This document shows positions 25,727-34,730 of a stretch of 64,000 bases of DNA, one piece after another; position 1 is the stretch's first letter; each line of letters begins with the position of its first letter. Made by a program: the position numbers and the translations under genes. The notes under the pieces were generated by a model that saw only the letters and a program-made list of their open reading frames with translations, was not told where the DNA came from and made no database searches. The stretch comes from Collinsella aerofaciens (lineage in GTDB: Bacteria > Actinomycetota > Coriobacteriia > Coriobacteriales > Coriobacteriaceae). The stretch covers positions 62,001 to 126,000 of the forward strand of contig NZ_JAQLFL010000004.1 in assembly GCF_028206995.1 (NCBI RefSeq). The letters are read 5' to 3'.

Positions 25727-25981
25727 ATGGAGTACGGATCGTTCCAGGCCGAGGAATTCGGCGACCTGCAGCGCCTGGTCGACGGGCTGTTTTATGACCG
25801 CCACGCCATCGACCGCCTGGATCTCATCGTGCAGGCCGAGATCTTGGACCTCGCGCCCGACCTTATGGAAATCGTGAACCTTTTGCCGCCCGGCTACTAC
25901 GACCGCCAATCGCTTTGCGACCAGCTCAACTCGGCCCTTGCCGCCCACGGCTGGGGCGCCGTCTACGGCACCGTGGAATAA
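25727..25981 (+). CDS. Small conserved-looking protein, unknown function
   Basis: 84 residues from the ATG at 25727, with AAGGAGG 6 bases upstream; an in-frame ATG at 25697 lacks one. Strongly acidic with hydrophobic heptads (IDRLDLIVQAEILDLAPDLMEIVNLLPPGYYDR), probably a small helical domain. No family recognised. Followed by a short inverted repeat (AGTCATT/AATGACT, 25985-26012) and a bidirectional terminator. Confidence 0.7.
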   Translation: MEYGSFQAEEFGDLQRLVDGLFYDRHAIDRLDLIVQAEILDLAPDLMEIVNLLPPGYYDRQSLCDQLNSALAAHGWGAVYGTVE

Positions 25982-26012
25982 GCCTAGTCATTTAAGAACG
26001 TCCCCAATGACT

Positions 26013-26050
26013 AAAACGCCGCTTGTGATGGTGTTCACAGGCGGCGTTTT
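26013..26050. terminator. Bidirectional terminator
   Basis: AAAACGCCGC (26013-26022) and GCGGCGTTTT (26041-26050) are exact complements, with an inner TGTGA/TCACA pairing. Serves the small protein (plus) and nhaA (minus). Confidence 0.9.
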
Positions 26051-26067
26051 CAAACTTGTATGTGCTT

Positions 26068-27426
26068 TTACTCGCCCTTGGGCGCGGGGTGTTTGCAAAC
26101 CACGCTCATGTAGATCATGCCGAGCACGGCAGCGGTGACCGAACCGGCAAGAATGGCAGCCTTGGCGGCAAGAACCTCAAACTCGGCCGTCGGGAAGGCA
26201 AGGCCGCTGATGAGAATCGACATCGTAAAGCCGATGCCACCCAGAATGCCCACACCGGCAATCATGTGCCAGTTGACATTGCGCGGCAGCTCGCAAGCCT
26301 TAAGCTTGACTAGGGCAAACGTCATGCCAAAGATGCCGATCGGCTTGCCCAGCAACATGCCAAAGTACACGCCGAGCGTCACCGGGTCGGTGAGTAGCGT
26401 GCTCATGTCCACGCCCACCAGGCGAACCTGTGCGTTCACGAACGCAAAGATCGGCAGGATCACAAAGTTGACCGGCGTGGAGATCAGACGCTCCATGCGG
26501 ATGAGCGGCGGGGTCACGCGGTGCATGACGCGCTCGACCTTGGTGGTCGAGACGGTAAAGTCATGCTGACCCAGGATGTGCGCCTCGTCATCGTAGCGGT
26601 CATCGAGCAGCGGCAGGCACTCCCCCAACCAATCGGTAAGGCTGTCGAGCTTAACACCGCACTTGGCCGGGATGGTAAAGGCCAAGATGACGCCAGCAAG
26701 CGTGGCATGTACGCCGCTCTTGAACATGCAGAACCACAGCAGCAGACCCAGTACCGAATACGGGGCAAGGCGGTAATGCTGCGTCTTGTTGAGCCACACG
26801 AGCGCGCAGGTCACAAGCGCGGCGGCGCCCAACCAAAACGGATTGGGGCTCTGGCCGTAGAAGATGGCGATGGCGGCGATGGAAATGAGGTCGTCGGCGA
26901 TGGCGAGCGTCGAGAAGAACACGCGCACGCCGTTGGGCACGCGATTGCCCAAAAGCGACAGCACGCCCAGCGCAAAGGCAATATCGGTTGCCATGGGAAT
27001 GGCCCAGCCGTTGTGCGCGCCGGCATGGTTAAAGATCAGATAGATGCAGGCGGGAACGACGACGCCGCCCACGGCCGCCAGCATGGGAAGCATAGCCTGG
27101 CGCGGGTTTTTGAGCTCGCCAACTGTCATCTCGTACTTGAGCTCAATGCCCACCAACAAAAAGAAAATCGCCATGAGGAAGTCGTTGACGAAAAGCTCGA
27201 CGGTGAGGCCAGCCGTCAAATGCCCCAGACCCACATACAGCGGGGTCTCCAAAAAGTGATGGATGGCCTCGTAGGCATCGGTATTAGCGCAAATGACGGC
27301 GGCGATGGCGGCGAAGACCATGACGGCGGCGGAAATCGTGCCGTTCTCGGCGATGCGCTCCCAGATGTCGTGACGTTCAAAGCGCTTGCGCTCGCGAACG
27401 TTGAACAGCTGCTCAGTTGCTGCCAT
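26068..27426 (-). CDS. nhaA: Na+/H+ antiporter NhaA
   Basis: 452 residues, about 12 membrane helices. Family hallmarks include FFLLVGIELKYEMTVGEL, PMATDIAFALGVLSLLG with the conserved Asp, LAIADDLISIAAIAIFY, and the C-terminal FGMLLGKPIGIFG. It exchanges external protons for internal sodium, important for pH and salt balance in the gut. An AAAGGAG site precedes the ATG. The central cytoplasmic loop (DSLTDWLGECLPLLDDRYDD) is typical of actinobacterial members. Confidence 0.94.
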   Translation of the reverse strand: MAATEQLFNVRERKRFERHDIWERIAENGTISAAVMVFAAIAAVICANTDAYEAIHHFLETPLYVGLGHLTAGLTVELFVNDFLMAIFFLLVGIELKYEMTVGELKNPRQAMLPMLAAVGGVVVPACIYLIFNHAGAHNGWAIPMATDIAFALGVLSLLGNRVPNGVRVFFSTLAIADDLISIAAIAIFYGQSPNPFWLGAAALVTCALVWLNKTQHYRLAPYSVLGLLLWFCMFKSGVHATLAGVILAFTIPAKCGVKLDSLTDWLGECLPLLDDRYDDEAHILGQHDFTVSTTKVERVMHRVTPPLIRMERLISTPVNFVILPIFAFVNAQVRLVGVDMSTLLTDPVTLGVYFGMLLGKPIGIFGMTFALVKLKACELPRNVNWHMIAGVGILGGIGFTMSILISGLAFPTAEFEVLAAKAAILAGSVTAAVLGMIYMSVVCKHPAPKGE

Positions 27427-27634
27427 GGGCGGCTCCTTTCACGGGATGGCTCCCGTCTTAAAAAAGCACGGCCCGCCCAAGTGGCGGCGCCGCGCTCTAA
27501 CGTATTACGCTTGCATCTAGCCTACCCTGCACGACAAGCACGCAGGCGTGGCCGAAAAGCGGAACCACAGGTTGAACATTATTTGCTCAACGGCACGGGC
27601 ACGCCTGTCCAAGAGACGACGCGGCGCCGTGCAC

Positions 27635-27673
27635 AAAAAACGACCGGAGCGCGGGGCGTCCGCGATCCGGTCG
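27635..27673 (-). terminator. Terminator of ppaC
   Basis: CGACCGGA (27641-27648) and TCCGGTCG (27666-27673) pair; on the minus strand six Ts follow (complement of 27635-27640). Confidence 0.9.
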
Positions 27674-27693
27674 TGGCGTTTGGTCAACTAAAC

Positions 27694-28617
27694 CTAGCAG
27701 GCGGCCATGATGGGAGCAGCAACCTGCTTCTTACGGGAGAGGACGCCCGGCATCCAGACGCCGTCGTGCTCGTCGGCAATGCCCAGGCCCTTCTGAGCAG
27801 CCTCGGTCTCGCCCTCGAGCAGGACCTGCGAGCCTTCCTCCATGATGTCGGTGATGCACAGGACAATGCCGTCAGCACCCTTCTCGGCGGCGTAGGCGCG
27901 CATGGCCTCGCGGATCTCGTCGATCATACCGAGCGCACGGCTCTTGTCGACGGTCTCGTACTGGCCGATGAGCAGCTTCTTGCCGGCGGGCTCGAACATC
28001 TTGATGTCGTTGCCAACCATCTCGGCTGCGGTGAAGGAGCCGGACGGGCGGGTGAGGAAGACCTCCATGCCAAACTTGACCGGGTAGACGCCCACCTGCT
28101 CGCCGAGCTTGGCGGCGACGGCGCGGTCGACATCGGTGGTAGTGGGGCTCTTGAGCATGAGCGTGTCGGTCATCATGGCCGAGAGCAGCAGCTTGGCCTG
28201 AACGTCGGAAAGCTCAACGCCGAGCACGCCGGCGAGCTTGGTGACGATGGTGCAGCTGGAGCCCCAGGGCAGGCAGATGTAGTGCAGCGGGCCGGCGGTC
28301 TCGAAGTCGCCGATGCGGTGGTGGTCGACGACGCCAAAGACCGTGGCGTCCTTAAGACCGGCGACGGACTGGGCAGACTCGTTGTGGTCGGTGAGGACGA
28401 CGAGCTGACCGGCCTCGACGGACTCGATCACGCGGGGCTCGGCAATGCCGGCGTCGGCGAGCAGCTTGGCGGACTCGGCCGGAAGCTGACCAAGGGCGCA
28501 GGCCTCGTAGGTGTTGCCGGCATACTCAACCTGGTTGAGCAGCTGGGACAGGACGACGGCGCTCATGATGGCGTCGTTATCGGGGTTCTGGTGACCAAAG
28601 ACAAGAACGTTTGCCAT
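27694..28617 (-). CDS. ppaC: Manganese-dependent inorganic pyrophosphatase
   Basis: 307 residues of the DHH phosphoesterase family. Metal ligands lie in FGHQNPDNDA, VLTDHNE and FGVVDHHRIG; the C-terminal DHHA2 domain carries FLTRPSGSFTAAEMV. It hydrolyses pyrophosphate from biosynthetic reactions. It takes the place of a classical family-I enzyme, as in many Firmicutes and Coriobacteria. Own terminator at 27635. Confidence 0.94.
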   Translation of the reverse strand: MANVLVFGHQNPDNDAIMSAVVLSQLLNQVEYAGNTYEACALGQLPAESAKLLADAGIAEPRVIESVEAGQLVVLTDHNESAQSVAGLKDATVFGVVDHHRIGDFETAGPLHYICLPWGSSCTIVTKLAGVLGVELSDVQAKLLLSAMMTDTLMLKSPTTTDVDRAVAAKLGEQVGVYPVKFGMEVFLTRPSGSFTAAEMVGNDIKMFEPAGKKLLIGQYETVDKSRALGMIDEIREAMRAYAAEKGADGIVLCITDIMEEGSQVLLEGETEAAQKGLGIADEHDGVWMPGVLSRKKQVAAPIMAAC

Positions 28618-28764
28618 GGATATCCTCCACTTGATATGTGTACTTGGACGAGGCTATGGTAGCACGCTGGCGCCGAACCTTATGAGACGCAAGGGCCGCG
28701 GCGCAATTTGGGGCGAGCCTGGGGGCGAAGTCTGCCCCCTTGTACCACCGCCCTCCTGCACCGA

Positions 28765-29718
28765 CTATTTACCGGCGGCGCGCAGGGCTACGTAGGCGGC
28801 ACCGATGATGCCGGCGTCGTTTCCGAGCGAAGCGACCTTAATGGGCGTCTCGTGCGAGGCAGAGAGCGCGTACTGCTTAAAGTGCTCGCGAACCTTGTCG
28901 AGATAAACATCGGCCGAAGCGGACGCGCCGCCACCGATCAGGAACATCTCGGGGTCGACCACGTTGGCGATAAGCGCCAGGGCGCGGCCAAGGTAGTCGG
29001 CCATGGTGTCGGCTGCGGCCAGCGCGAGCTTGTCGCCCTCGCGGCAGGCCTGGAACACGTCCTTGGAATCGGAGGGGCCGGTGAGCTCGATGGGCTCGAC
29101 GCCCGCCTTCTTGCACTCGGCAAGGTAGTTGCTCACCACGCCGGTGGCGCTGGAATACTGCTCCAGATGGCCATGGCCGCCACAGCCGCAGGTGCGCTCC
29201 TCGGCCGGGTTCAGGCACATGTGGCCAATCTCGCCGCCGGCGCCCACAACGCCCGATACCACGTCGCCGTTAACGATAACGCCGCCGCCCACGCCGGTAC
29301 CGATGGTGACCATCACCACGTTCTGCACGCCCTTGGCAGAACCGAGCCAGGCCTCGCCCATGGCAGCGGCGTTGGCATCGTTCTCATACTTAACGACCGC
29401 GTCGGGGCAGTGCTTCTGAATGGCGATCCTCAGCTCGGGCAGGTTAATGGCAATGTTGGCCTTGACCTTGGCATCGCCCGACGCCGGGATGGGGCACGGA
29501 ACGGCCAGGCCAATGCCCGCCGCAAAGGCACGCGGAATCTGGGCCTTGGCGACCACCTGGTCGATAGCCTCGGTCACCGCGGCAAAGCCCGCAGCGTCAA
29601 CGATGGGAGGCGTGGGCACGCTGGCCTTGGCAAGCAGGTTGCCGTCCTCGTCGAACAGGCCCTCCTTAACCGAAGTGCCGCCGACGTCGATGCCGATGTA
29701 GTACTGCTTAGGTTCCAT
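28765..29718 (-). CDS. glk: ROK-family glucokinase
   Basis: 317 residues from the ATG at 29718, with AAAGGTGG upstream; a longer in-frame start lacks a site. N-terminal phosphate loop YIGIDVGGTSVKEGLFDEDG, the sugar-binding KYENDANAAAMGE, GTGVGGGVIVNG, the zinc motif CGCGGHGHLE (with His where many have Cys) and a C-terminal IGGGASASADVYL. It phosphorylates glucose released by the neighbouring 6-phospho-beta-glucosidase cassette, or other hexoses. Confidence 0.9.
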   Translation of the reverse strand: MEPKQYYIGIDVGGTSVKEGLFDEDGNLLAKASVPTPPIVDAAGFAAVTEAIDQVVAKAQIPRAFAAGIGLAVPCPIPASGDAKVKANIAINLPELRIAIQKHCPDAVVKYENDANAAAMGEAWLGSAKGVQNVVMVTIGTGVGGGVIVNGDVVSGVVGAGGEIGHMCLNPAEERTCGCGGHGHLEQYSSATGVVSNYLAECKKAGVEPIELTGPSDSKDVFQACREGDKLALAAADTMADYLGRALALIANVVDPEMFLIGGGASASADVYLDKVREHFKQYALSASHETPIKVASLGNDAGIIGAAYVALRAAGK

Positions 29719-29773
29719 GGGAGCCCACCTTTCTCGTTTAAACATTGCCTGTATGGTACCGCTCCCAAGGCAA

Positions 29774-29813
29774 AAACCTACCAAAAAGGGACAGGTTTAT
29801 TTTGGCAGGTTTT
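29774..29813. repeat. Palindromic repeat (TTTTGGCAGGTTTT type), copy 1
   Basis: Arms 29774-29787 and 29800-29813 are complementary with one mismatch. The inner words match the larger repeat at 33669-33754. Confidence 0.7.
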
Positions 29814-29872
29814 ATCTGGGGAAACGCAAATGGCTGCCCAACAGGCCGCGCAAGACCATCCCCAAAAATAAA

Positions 29873-29901
29873 GGCGCCGGGAGGCGGAGGCTCCCGGCGC
29901 C
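29873..29901 (-). terminator. Terminator of the cellobiose PTS operon
   Basis: GGCGCCGGGAG (29873-29883) and its exact complement (29891-29901) are followed on the minus strand by CTTTATTTTTGG, downstream of the PTS IIA gene. Confidence 0.88.
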
Positions 29902-29959
29902 CGTCAAAGGGACTATGTTGTCTATTGGACCTCACGGTCCGTCGCGGCGATAACGCCGA

Positions 29960-30292
29960 TTAGGCCTTAAGTGCCTGCAACTGCTTGTGAATCTCGATGA
30001 GCTCCGTCGCCATGACGCGCATGGTCTCGGTGCCAGCCATCTGGTCCTCGGCATGCAGCAAAATCAACGGGGCCTCGCCGTTACGCTCGCCGTTGGCCTC
30101 CTTCTTCAGAAGCCCCATGTGAACATCGTGGCCACCGTTATAGGCCTCATCGCCCTGCTTGATAAGCTCCTCGGCGGCGTCAAAATCGCCCTCCTTGGCC
30201 TTTTGCACGGCATTGATGTACATGCTCTTGGCGGTACCGACGTAGCTGATGATCTCGAAGCAGGTCATCTGCAGTTCGTTCATATCCTCCAT
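29960..30292 (-). CDS. PTS lactose/cellobiose-family IIA subunit
   Basis: About 110 residues. Trimeric helical IIA with the phosphorylated His in ILLHAEDQMAGT. It receives phosphate from HPr and passes it to the adjacent IIB. Start codon is uncertain: GTG at 30301 (immediately after the IIB stop), ATG 30292 or ATG 30283; I use 30292. Last gene of the GH1-IIC-IIB-IIA operon, ending at a good terminator. Confidence 0.9.
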   Translation of the reverse strand: MEDMNELQMTCFEIISYVGTAKSMYINAVQKAKEGDFDAAEELIKQGDEAYNGGHDVHMGLLKKEANGERNGEAPLILLHAEDQMAGTETMRVMATELIEIHKQLQALKA

Positions 30293-30301
30293 GCGGAGCA
30301 C

Positions 30302-30604
30302 CTAGCCCATCACGCTGACGCAGTGGTCGATGATGCCGGCAGCATTCATGCGGCCGTAGTCGACCATGTTGATGACTTCGACCGGAAAACGACCGGCGGC
30401 TTCCTTCTCAAAATCGCCCTTGGTGTAGCCGATCTGCGGGCCAAGCAGCAACATGTCGCACTCGTCCAGGTGATCGTGGGCCTCGTTCATGGGACGAGCC
30501 TCGACCTCGATATCCAGACCACGGTTTGCAACCTCGGCCTGCATCTTCTGGACCAGCAGGCTCGTGGACATACCGGCATTGCAGCAGAGCATGATCTTCT
30601 TCAT
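30302..30604 (-). CDS. PTS lactose/cellobiose-family IIB subunit
   Basis: 100 residues. The phosphorylated cysteine is Cys8 in MKKIMLCCNAGMSTSLL, and QIGYTKGDFEKE is typical of cellobiose IIB. It transfers phosphate to beta-glucosides entering through IIC. AAGGAGG lies upstream. The gap to IIC (30605-30766) holds a strong hairpin and a seven-C run. Confidence 0.95.
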   Translation of the reverse strand: MKKIMLCCNAGMSTSLLVQKMQAEVANRGLDIEVEARPMNEAHDHLDECDMLLLGPQIGYTKGDFEKEAAGRFPVEVINMVDYGRMNAAGIIDHCVSVMG

Positions 30605-30706
30605 GGTTTCCTCCTTATAACTGCGCGGCGCGCAGACGACAACTGGTTGTATTCCTTGCGGCTATTGTGCCCACCCCCCCTGCATCTTTACACAAGGGAG
30701 AGAGCC

Positions 30707-30737
30707 GCGGGCACCGGCACCGCGTACCGGCGCCCGC
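30707..30737 (-). other. Hairpin in the IIC-IIB gap
   Basis: GCGGGC-A-CCGG pairs with CCGG-C-GCCCGC around a nine-base loop. With no T-tract it looks like an intra-operon RNA structure that could set the IIC:IIB transcript ratio or protect an mRNA end. Confidence 0.5.
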
Positions 30738-30766
30738 AAAGGTAAAAGGGACGAACGTTAGGCGTT

Positions 30767-32111
30767 CTACTCGGCGAGAGCCTCCTGCTTGGCGATCGCC
30801 TTCTCGGAAATCTTCATAAAGGGCAGGTAGACAGCCATGCCAATGACAAGCTCGATAGCCTGCCACGCGCCGGCGCGCCAGTCAAAGCCCGTAGCGAGCA
30901 GGGCATTGATGACGGGAGGCATGGTCCAGGGCACCTGGGCGATGCAGGGGCTGATGATGCCTGCGCAGGTAAGGCCATAGGTGATGCCGATGAACAGGTC
31001 GGGAAGAAGGACGAACGGAATCATGAGTGGCAGGTTGTACACGATGGGGTAACCGTAGATAACCGGCTCGTTGATGTTAAACAGACCAGGCAGGATAGCC
31101 ATCTTGGAAACGGTCTCGGAAGCCTTGTTCTTGGAGAACAGGAGCGTGTCGAGCAGAAGCATGAGGGTGCAGCCCGAGCCGCCGATGAGGGCGAAGCTGT
31201 TAACGATCTGCATGTTCATGTAGTGATCGGGCTGGATGGTGCCACCGGCGGCAAAGGTAGCCATGTTGTCGACGATGAGCATGGTCAGGATCGGCTCGAC
31301 GGTAGCGCCAGAGATGGTGGACTGGTGAATACCGACGCAGAACAGCAGGTTGGCAAGGGTGTAGATGAGGATAACAGCCCACGGACCGGCATTCATGATG
31401 TTCTTGAGCGGGTTGGAGATGCACGTGGAGATGATGGTACACAGATCGGTGCCGGCGCACACGGCGAGCAGAGCTGCGGCAAGAGCGAAGATTGCGAGGT
31501 TGAGCAGCATCGGGATCATGACGTTGAAGGAGTTGGAGACCGCGGGGGGGCACGCCCTCGCCCAGCTTAACCTTGAGCTTCTCGACGCCAGAAATCTTGA
31601 TGAAGAGCGAGACGGAAAGCAGGGCGATGATAATAGCCGAGAACAGACCGTTGGTGCCGGTGTTGGCAGTCGAAAGGGCGCCCGTGACCTCGGCGGAGGT
31701 GATCTTGTCGGTGAGCAGCGGGCTCGTGGCGGCAAGCGTGGCGGTGACCTGCTGCGGCATCATGATGACAAAAGCAGAGATGGCGACGACCACGCAAGCG
31801 AGCGGGTTATTGAAACGCTTGTTCTTAGCGAGGCTGTAGCCAATCAATCCGGCCAGGATAATGGCAGAGACGTTGAGGGTGCCCAGCGTAATTGCCGAAC
31901 CCCACGTCTGAAGGTTGGCAAGGCCCGCCGCATCGAGCGGGAACAGGGGGAACACGACGTTGTTAATAAGAACCGCGATACCCGCAAGGATATAGAGCGG
32001 CGTGATGGTCGCGAAGGCGTCACGCAGGGAACGCAGGTGAACCTGGTTTCCCACCTTCGCAGAGACCTCGGCAAACTTGTCGAGGAAGCTCTTTCCGTTG
32101 TCACTGGCCAT
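30767..32111 (-). pseudogene. PTS lactose/cellobiose-family IIC, broken by a +1 frameshift in a homopolymer
   Basis: Reading from the ATG at 32111 (TTAGGAGCAATC upstream), a normal cellobiose IIC begins (MASDNGKSFLDKFAEV, several membrane helices, LFIKISGVEKLKVKLGEGV) but shifts frame at a run of seven Gs (31544-31550; Cs in the mRNA) and ends early. The second frame continues the protein perfectly (VSNSFNVMIPMLLNLAIF, FCVGIHQSTISG, EPVIYGYPIVYNLPLM) to a stop at 30767. With six Gs the protein would be a complete ~448 residues. Both halves are well conserved, so this is recent, switchable, or a read error. Confidence 0.9.
31544..31550. other. Seven-base homopolymer at the IIC frameshift
   Basis: The G7 tract is the only place the reading frame of the PTS IIC gene changes; GEGV-P-P continues correctly only with six. 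Slippage tracts of this kind cause phase variation elsewhere. Confidence 0.85.
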
Positions 32112-32231
32112 GATTGCTCCTAACTTTCAAATCCGGCCTTTTCCTATGCGCACGGTGGTCTGTCGCCCTCTGCCACCAGATGTGCCATGTGTTGCGCGCA
32201 GCGGCGCGCGGTCTGGGCGTTCGCCCGTTCG

Positions 32232-33635
32232 CTAATCAACCACGTGAGTCGTGGCGACCTGCTTGAGCCAAGCTGCCGACTTCTTAAGGCGGCGCTTGTA
32301 GCCGTCCATAAGGTCGACCTCGACAAAACCGTAACGGTTCTTAAAGGCATTCGCCCAAGACCAGTTATCGATGACGGCCCAATAATGGTATCCGCGGCAC
32401 TTGGCGCCCTCGGCAATTGCCTTGGCCACCCACTCCAGGTGCTGACGTACAAAGTCGACGCGGTAGTCATCCTGGATGGTTCCTTCGGCGTCACGGTTCT
32501 TGTATTCGTCCATGATGCCGATGCCGTTCTCGGAAACGAACCACTCAAGATCGGGGTAGTTCTTAGCGCAGTCCATGCCAAAGTCGTAGAGGCCCTGCGG
32601 GTAGATCTCCCAGCCGCGGCTCTCGTTCATAACGGCGTCGGGCCACACATACTCGTCGGCAAAGTGCGGCAGGCCGTACTGGTCAATCTTGCTCGCCGGC
32701 GCCTGAACGCGCGTGGGGTGGTAGTAGTTGCAGCCGAGCCAGTCGACAACACCCTGCTTAAGAATCTCTTGGTCGCCGGCACGGAACGGGAGCTTAACGC
32801 CGCCCTCGGATAGGCTGTCGAGCACGTCGGCAGGAAGCTCGCCCTTGGTGATGAGGTCGAGCCACCAGCGGTTGTTGATGCCGCTGGTCATACGCACGGC
32901 CTCGAGGTCTGCCTCGCTGGGGTTCTCCTTGGTGTAGACCGGAGTAAAGCAGTTGATCATGCCGATCTTGGCATCGGCGCGAATAGCGCCCTCGTCATAG
33001 GCGCGACGATAGTTGGCCACGGCCAGCGCGTGCGCCAGCGAGATGTGATACTGCACGGTGCGGGCGCGGTTGAAGTCGTGGAGCTGCGGGAACCACACGC
33101 CCTCCTGATAGCGCTGCTCGGGCTCGACGATGGGCTCGTTAAAGGTGAACCAGTACTTAATCTCCTGGCCAAACTCGTGGAAGGCGACGTCGGCGTAATG
33201 TGCGTAAGCCTCGACAACCTCACGGCTCTCCCAGCCGCCACGGTTAAAAAGGTAGGTGGGCATGTCAAAGTGGTACAAGTTGACAAACGGCTCCAGGCCG
33301 GCTTCGCGAGAGGCGCGGAACAACTCGTGATACCACGCGGCGCCTTCCTCGTTGAGGTTGCCGTCGGCATCGAGCAGACGGCTCCACTGGATGGAAGTGC
33401 GATAGGTATCCAGGCCCAAGTCCTTCAAAATGCGAAGGTCTTCCTGGTACTTGGCCATAAAGTCATTGCCGGCGTAAGAGCCAACGCGGTTGTAGAACGA
33501 ACCCAGATCCTGGATGGACCAGGTGTCCCACAGGTTCTCGAGCTTGCCGCCCTGGTTCCACTGACCCTCAGTCTGCGGGCCGGACATAGCAGCGCCAAAG
33601 AAGAAGTCGTTGGGCAGCTGATACTGTGCCATCAA
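32232..33635 (-). CDS. GH1 6-phospho-beta-glucosidase
   Basis: 467 residues (466 from the second Met). Classical GH1 barrel: FFFGAAMSGPQTEG at the start, acid/base Glu in YWFTFNEP and nucleophile Glu in FVSENGIG. Neighbouring cellobiose-family PTS genes point to a 6-phospho substrate such as cellobiose-6-phosphate, yielding glucose and glucose-6-phosphate; the adjacent glucokinase completes the route. First gene of the minus-strand operon, facing a divergent GntR regulator. Confidence 0.92.
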   Translation of the reverse strand: MMAQYQLPNDFFFGAAMSGPQTEGQWNQGGKLENLWDTWSIQDLGSFYNRVGSYAGNDFMAKYQEDLRILKDLGLDTYRTSIQWSRLLDADGNLNEEGAAWYHELFRASREAGLEPFVNLYHFDMPTYLFNRGGWESREVVEAYAHYADVAFHEFGQEIKYWFTFNEPIVEPEQRYQEGVWFPQLHDFNRARTVQYHISLAHALAVANYRRAYDEGAIRADAKIGMINCFTPVYTKENPSEADLEAVRMTSGINNRWWLDLITKGELPADVLDSLSEGGVKLPFRAGDQEILKQGVVDWLGCNYYHPTRVQAPASKIDQYGLPHFADEYVWPDAVMNESRGWEIYPQGLYDFGMDCAKNYPDLEWFVSENGIGIMDEYKNRDAEGTIQDDYRVDFVRQHLEWVAKAIAEGAKCRGYHYWAVIDNWSWANAFKNRYGFVEVDLMDGYKRRLKKSAAWLKQVATTHVVD

Positions 33636-33668
33636 AGTCCTCGCTTTCGTGTTCTAGAGCTTCCGGTT

Positions 33669-33754
33669 GGAGACGGGTTTGCTTTGGCAGGTTATCCGGC
33701 GCGGGCGCGCACCGGCCATACCGATATCCAACCCGCCAAAACAAAACCGTCCCC
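33669..33754. repeat. Palindromic repeat (TTTGGCRGGTT type), copy 2
   Basis: Arms at about 33669-33699 and 33721-33754 are complementary with a few mismatches, containing GACGGGTTTGCTTTGGCAGG on one side and its near complement on the other. Same words as 29774-29813. It lies in the leader of the GH1 operon, between its promoter and start codon. Confidence 0.65.
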
Positions 33755-33799
33755 AAACGGTCGATCCTGTTGTGCGGAAGGATTCCGTTCGTTGCTTAA

Positions 33800-33827
33800 A
33801 CTATAGCGCTCTGATTTTAAAAGTAAA
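33800..33827 (-). promoter_or_regulatory. Promoter of the GH1-PTS operon
   Basis: On the minus strand TTTACT (complement of 33822-33827), 16 bases, then TATAGT (complement of 33800-33805). It is 165 bases upstream of the GH1 start, leaving a leader that contains the palindrome 33669-33754. Confidence 0.5.
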
Positions 33828-33885
33828 GCGTCTTTTTCTTTTTTCTTTCTCGAACTTCTTAGATAAAAGTAATATGGATGCCCTG

Positions 33886-33914
33886 TTGAGGGTTATACTT
33901 ACTTTTTGTATTCA
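33886..33914 (+). promoter_or_regulatory. Promoter of the GntR gene
   Basis: TTGAGG (33886-33891), a 17-base spacer and TATTCA (33909-33914), 22 bases upstream of the regulator start; divergent from the GH1 promoter, so one operator could control both. Confidence 0.4.
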
Positions 33915-33936
33915 TATATGTCGGAAAGGAGGTTCC

Positions 33937-34656
33937 ATGATTCCCAAATACGAGGCGATAGCTGCAGATATTCGTCGAAGTATCGAGGATGGCGCTCTTA
34001 AACCGGGCGACAAGCTTCCCACCGTCGTTGAGTTCTGCGAGCTCTATAGCGTTTCCAAAATCACCGTCAAACGAGCTATCGAGCAAATCACCGAGGAAGG
34101 TCTTATTACCAGCCGGCGCGGATCGGGTACCTACGTTAAGGACACGGCGGGACTTCCCGGCCAGGCGTTTTTCCAGGGCAAAAACGACCGTGCCCAGGGC
34201 TTTTCGTATGAGCACCGCGGGGAAAAGGTGACCTCGGTGGTCTACGATTTCTCGATTGTTAATCCACCAGCGGACATCGCAGCCCAGCTGGGAATTGCCG
34301 AGGATGACTTTGCCTATCACGTCGTGCGCGTGCGTCAGGCCGATGGGAAGCCCATCGTTATCGAGTACACCTACATGCCCCTCGAGCTGATTCCGGGGCT
34401 GAAAAAGAAGGACCTGTACGGATCGGTCTACCATTTCATCCGCGAGCAATGCGGGCTGAAAATTTCGAGCTTCCACCGTACCATTCGCGCCGTGGCAGCA
34501 ACCGAGGAAGAAGCCGATCGCCTGGACACCAAACCTGGCTCTCCCCTGCTCGAGCTCACCCAGATTGGCTTTTTGGACAGCGGCGCCGCCTTTGAGTATT
34601 CGGTCTCGCGCAACGTTGGCGACCGCTTTGAGTTGCACAACGTAACGTTGGCATAG
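33937..34656 (+). CDS. GntR/HutC-family regulator of the beta-glucoside operon
   Basis: 239 residues from the ATG at 33937, with AAAGGAGG upstream. The N-terminal winged helix (MIPKYEAIAADIRRSIEDGA, FCELYSVSKITVKRAIEQIT, RRGSGTYV) is followed by the UTRA ligand domain (YHVVRVRQADGKPIVIEYTYMP). UTRA domains sense sugar phosphates in BglR/YydK-like regulators. Divergence from the GH1-PTS operon argues it represses that operon and itself until a phosphorylated beta-glucoside binds. Confidence 0.9.
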   Translation: MIPKYEAIAADIRRSIEDGALKPGDKLPTVVEFCELYSVSKITVKRAIEQITEEGLITSRRGSGTYVKDTAGLPGQAFFQGKNDRAQGFSYEHRGEKVTSVVYDFSIVNPPADIAAQLGIAEDDFAYHVVRVRQADGKPIVIEYTYMPLELIPGLKKKDLYGSVYHFIREQCGLKISSFHRTIRAVAATEEEADRLDTKPGSPLLELTQIGFLDSGAAFEYSVSRNVGDRFELHNVTLA

Positions 34657-34730
34657 GTTTTTGTAGTCATCCGGGCGCTCGCTTTGAGCTGTTTTGTGCA
34701 GCGCCCGCACAACACAATGGGGGTATGAAC

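Noticed and set aside
30767..32111. Two separate PTS IIC genes
   Set aside because: The two frames are the halves of one family protein, joined precisely at the G7 tract.
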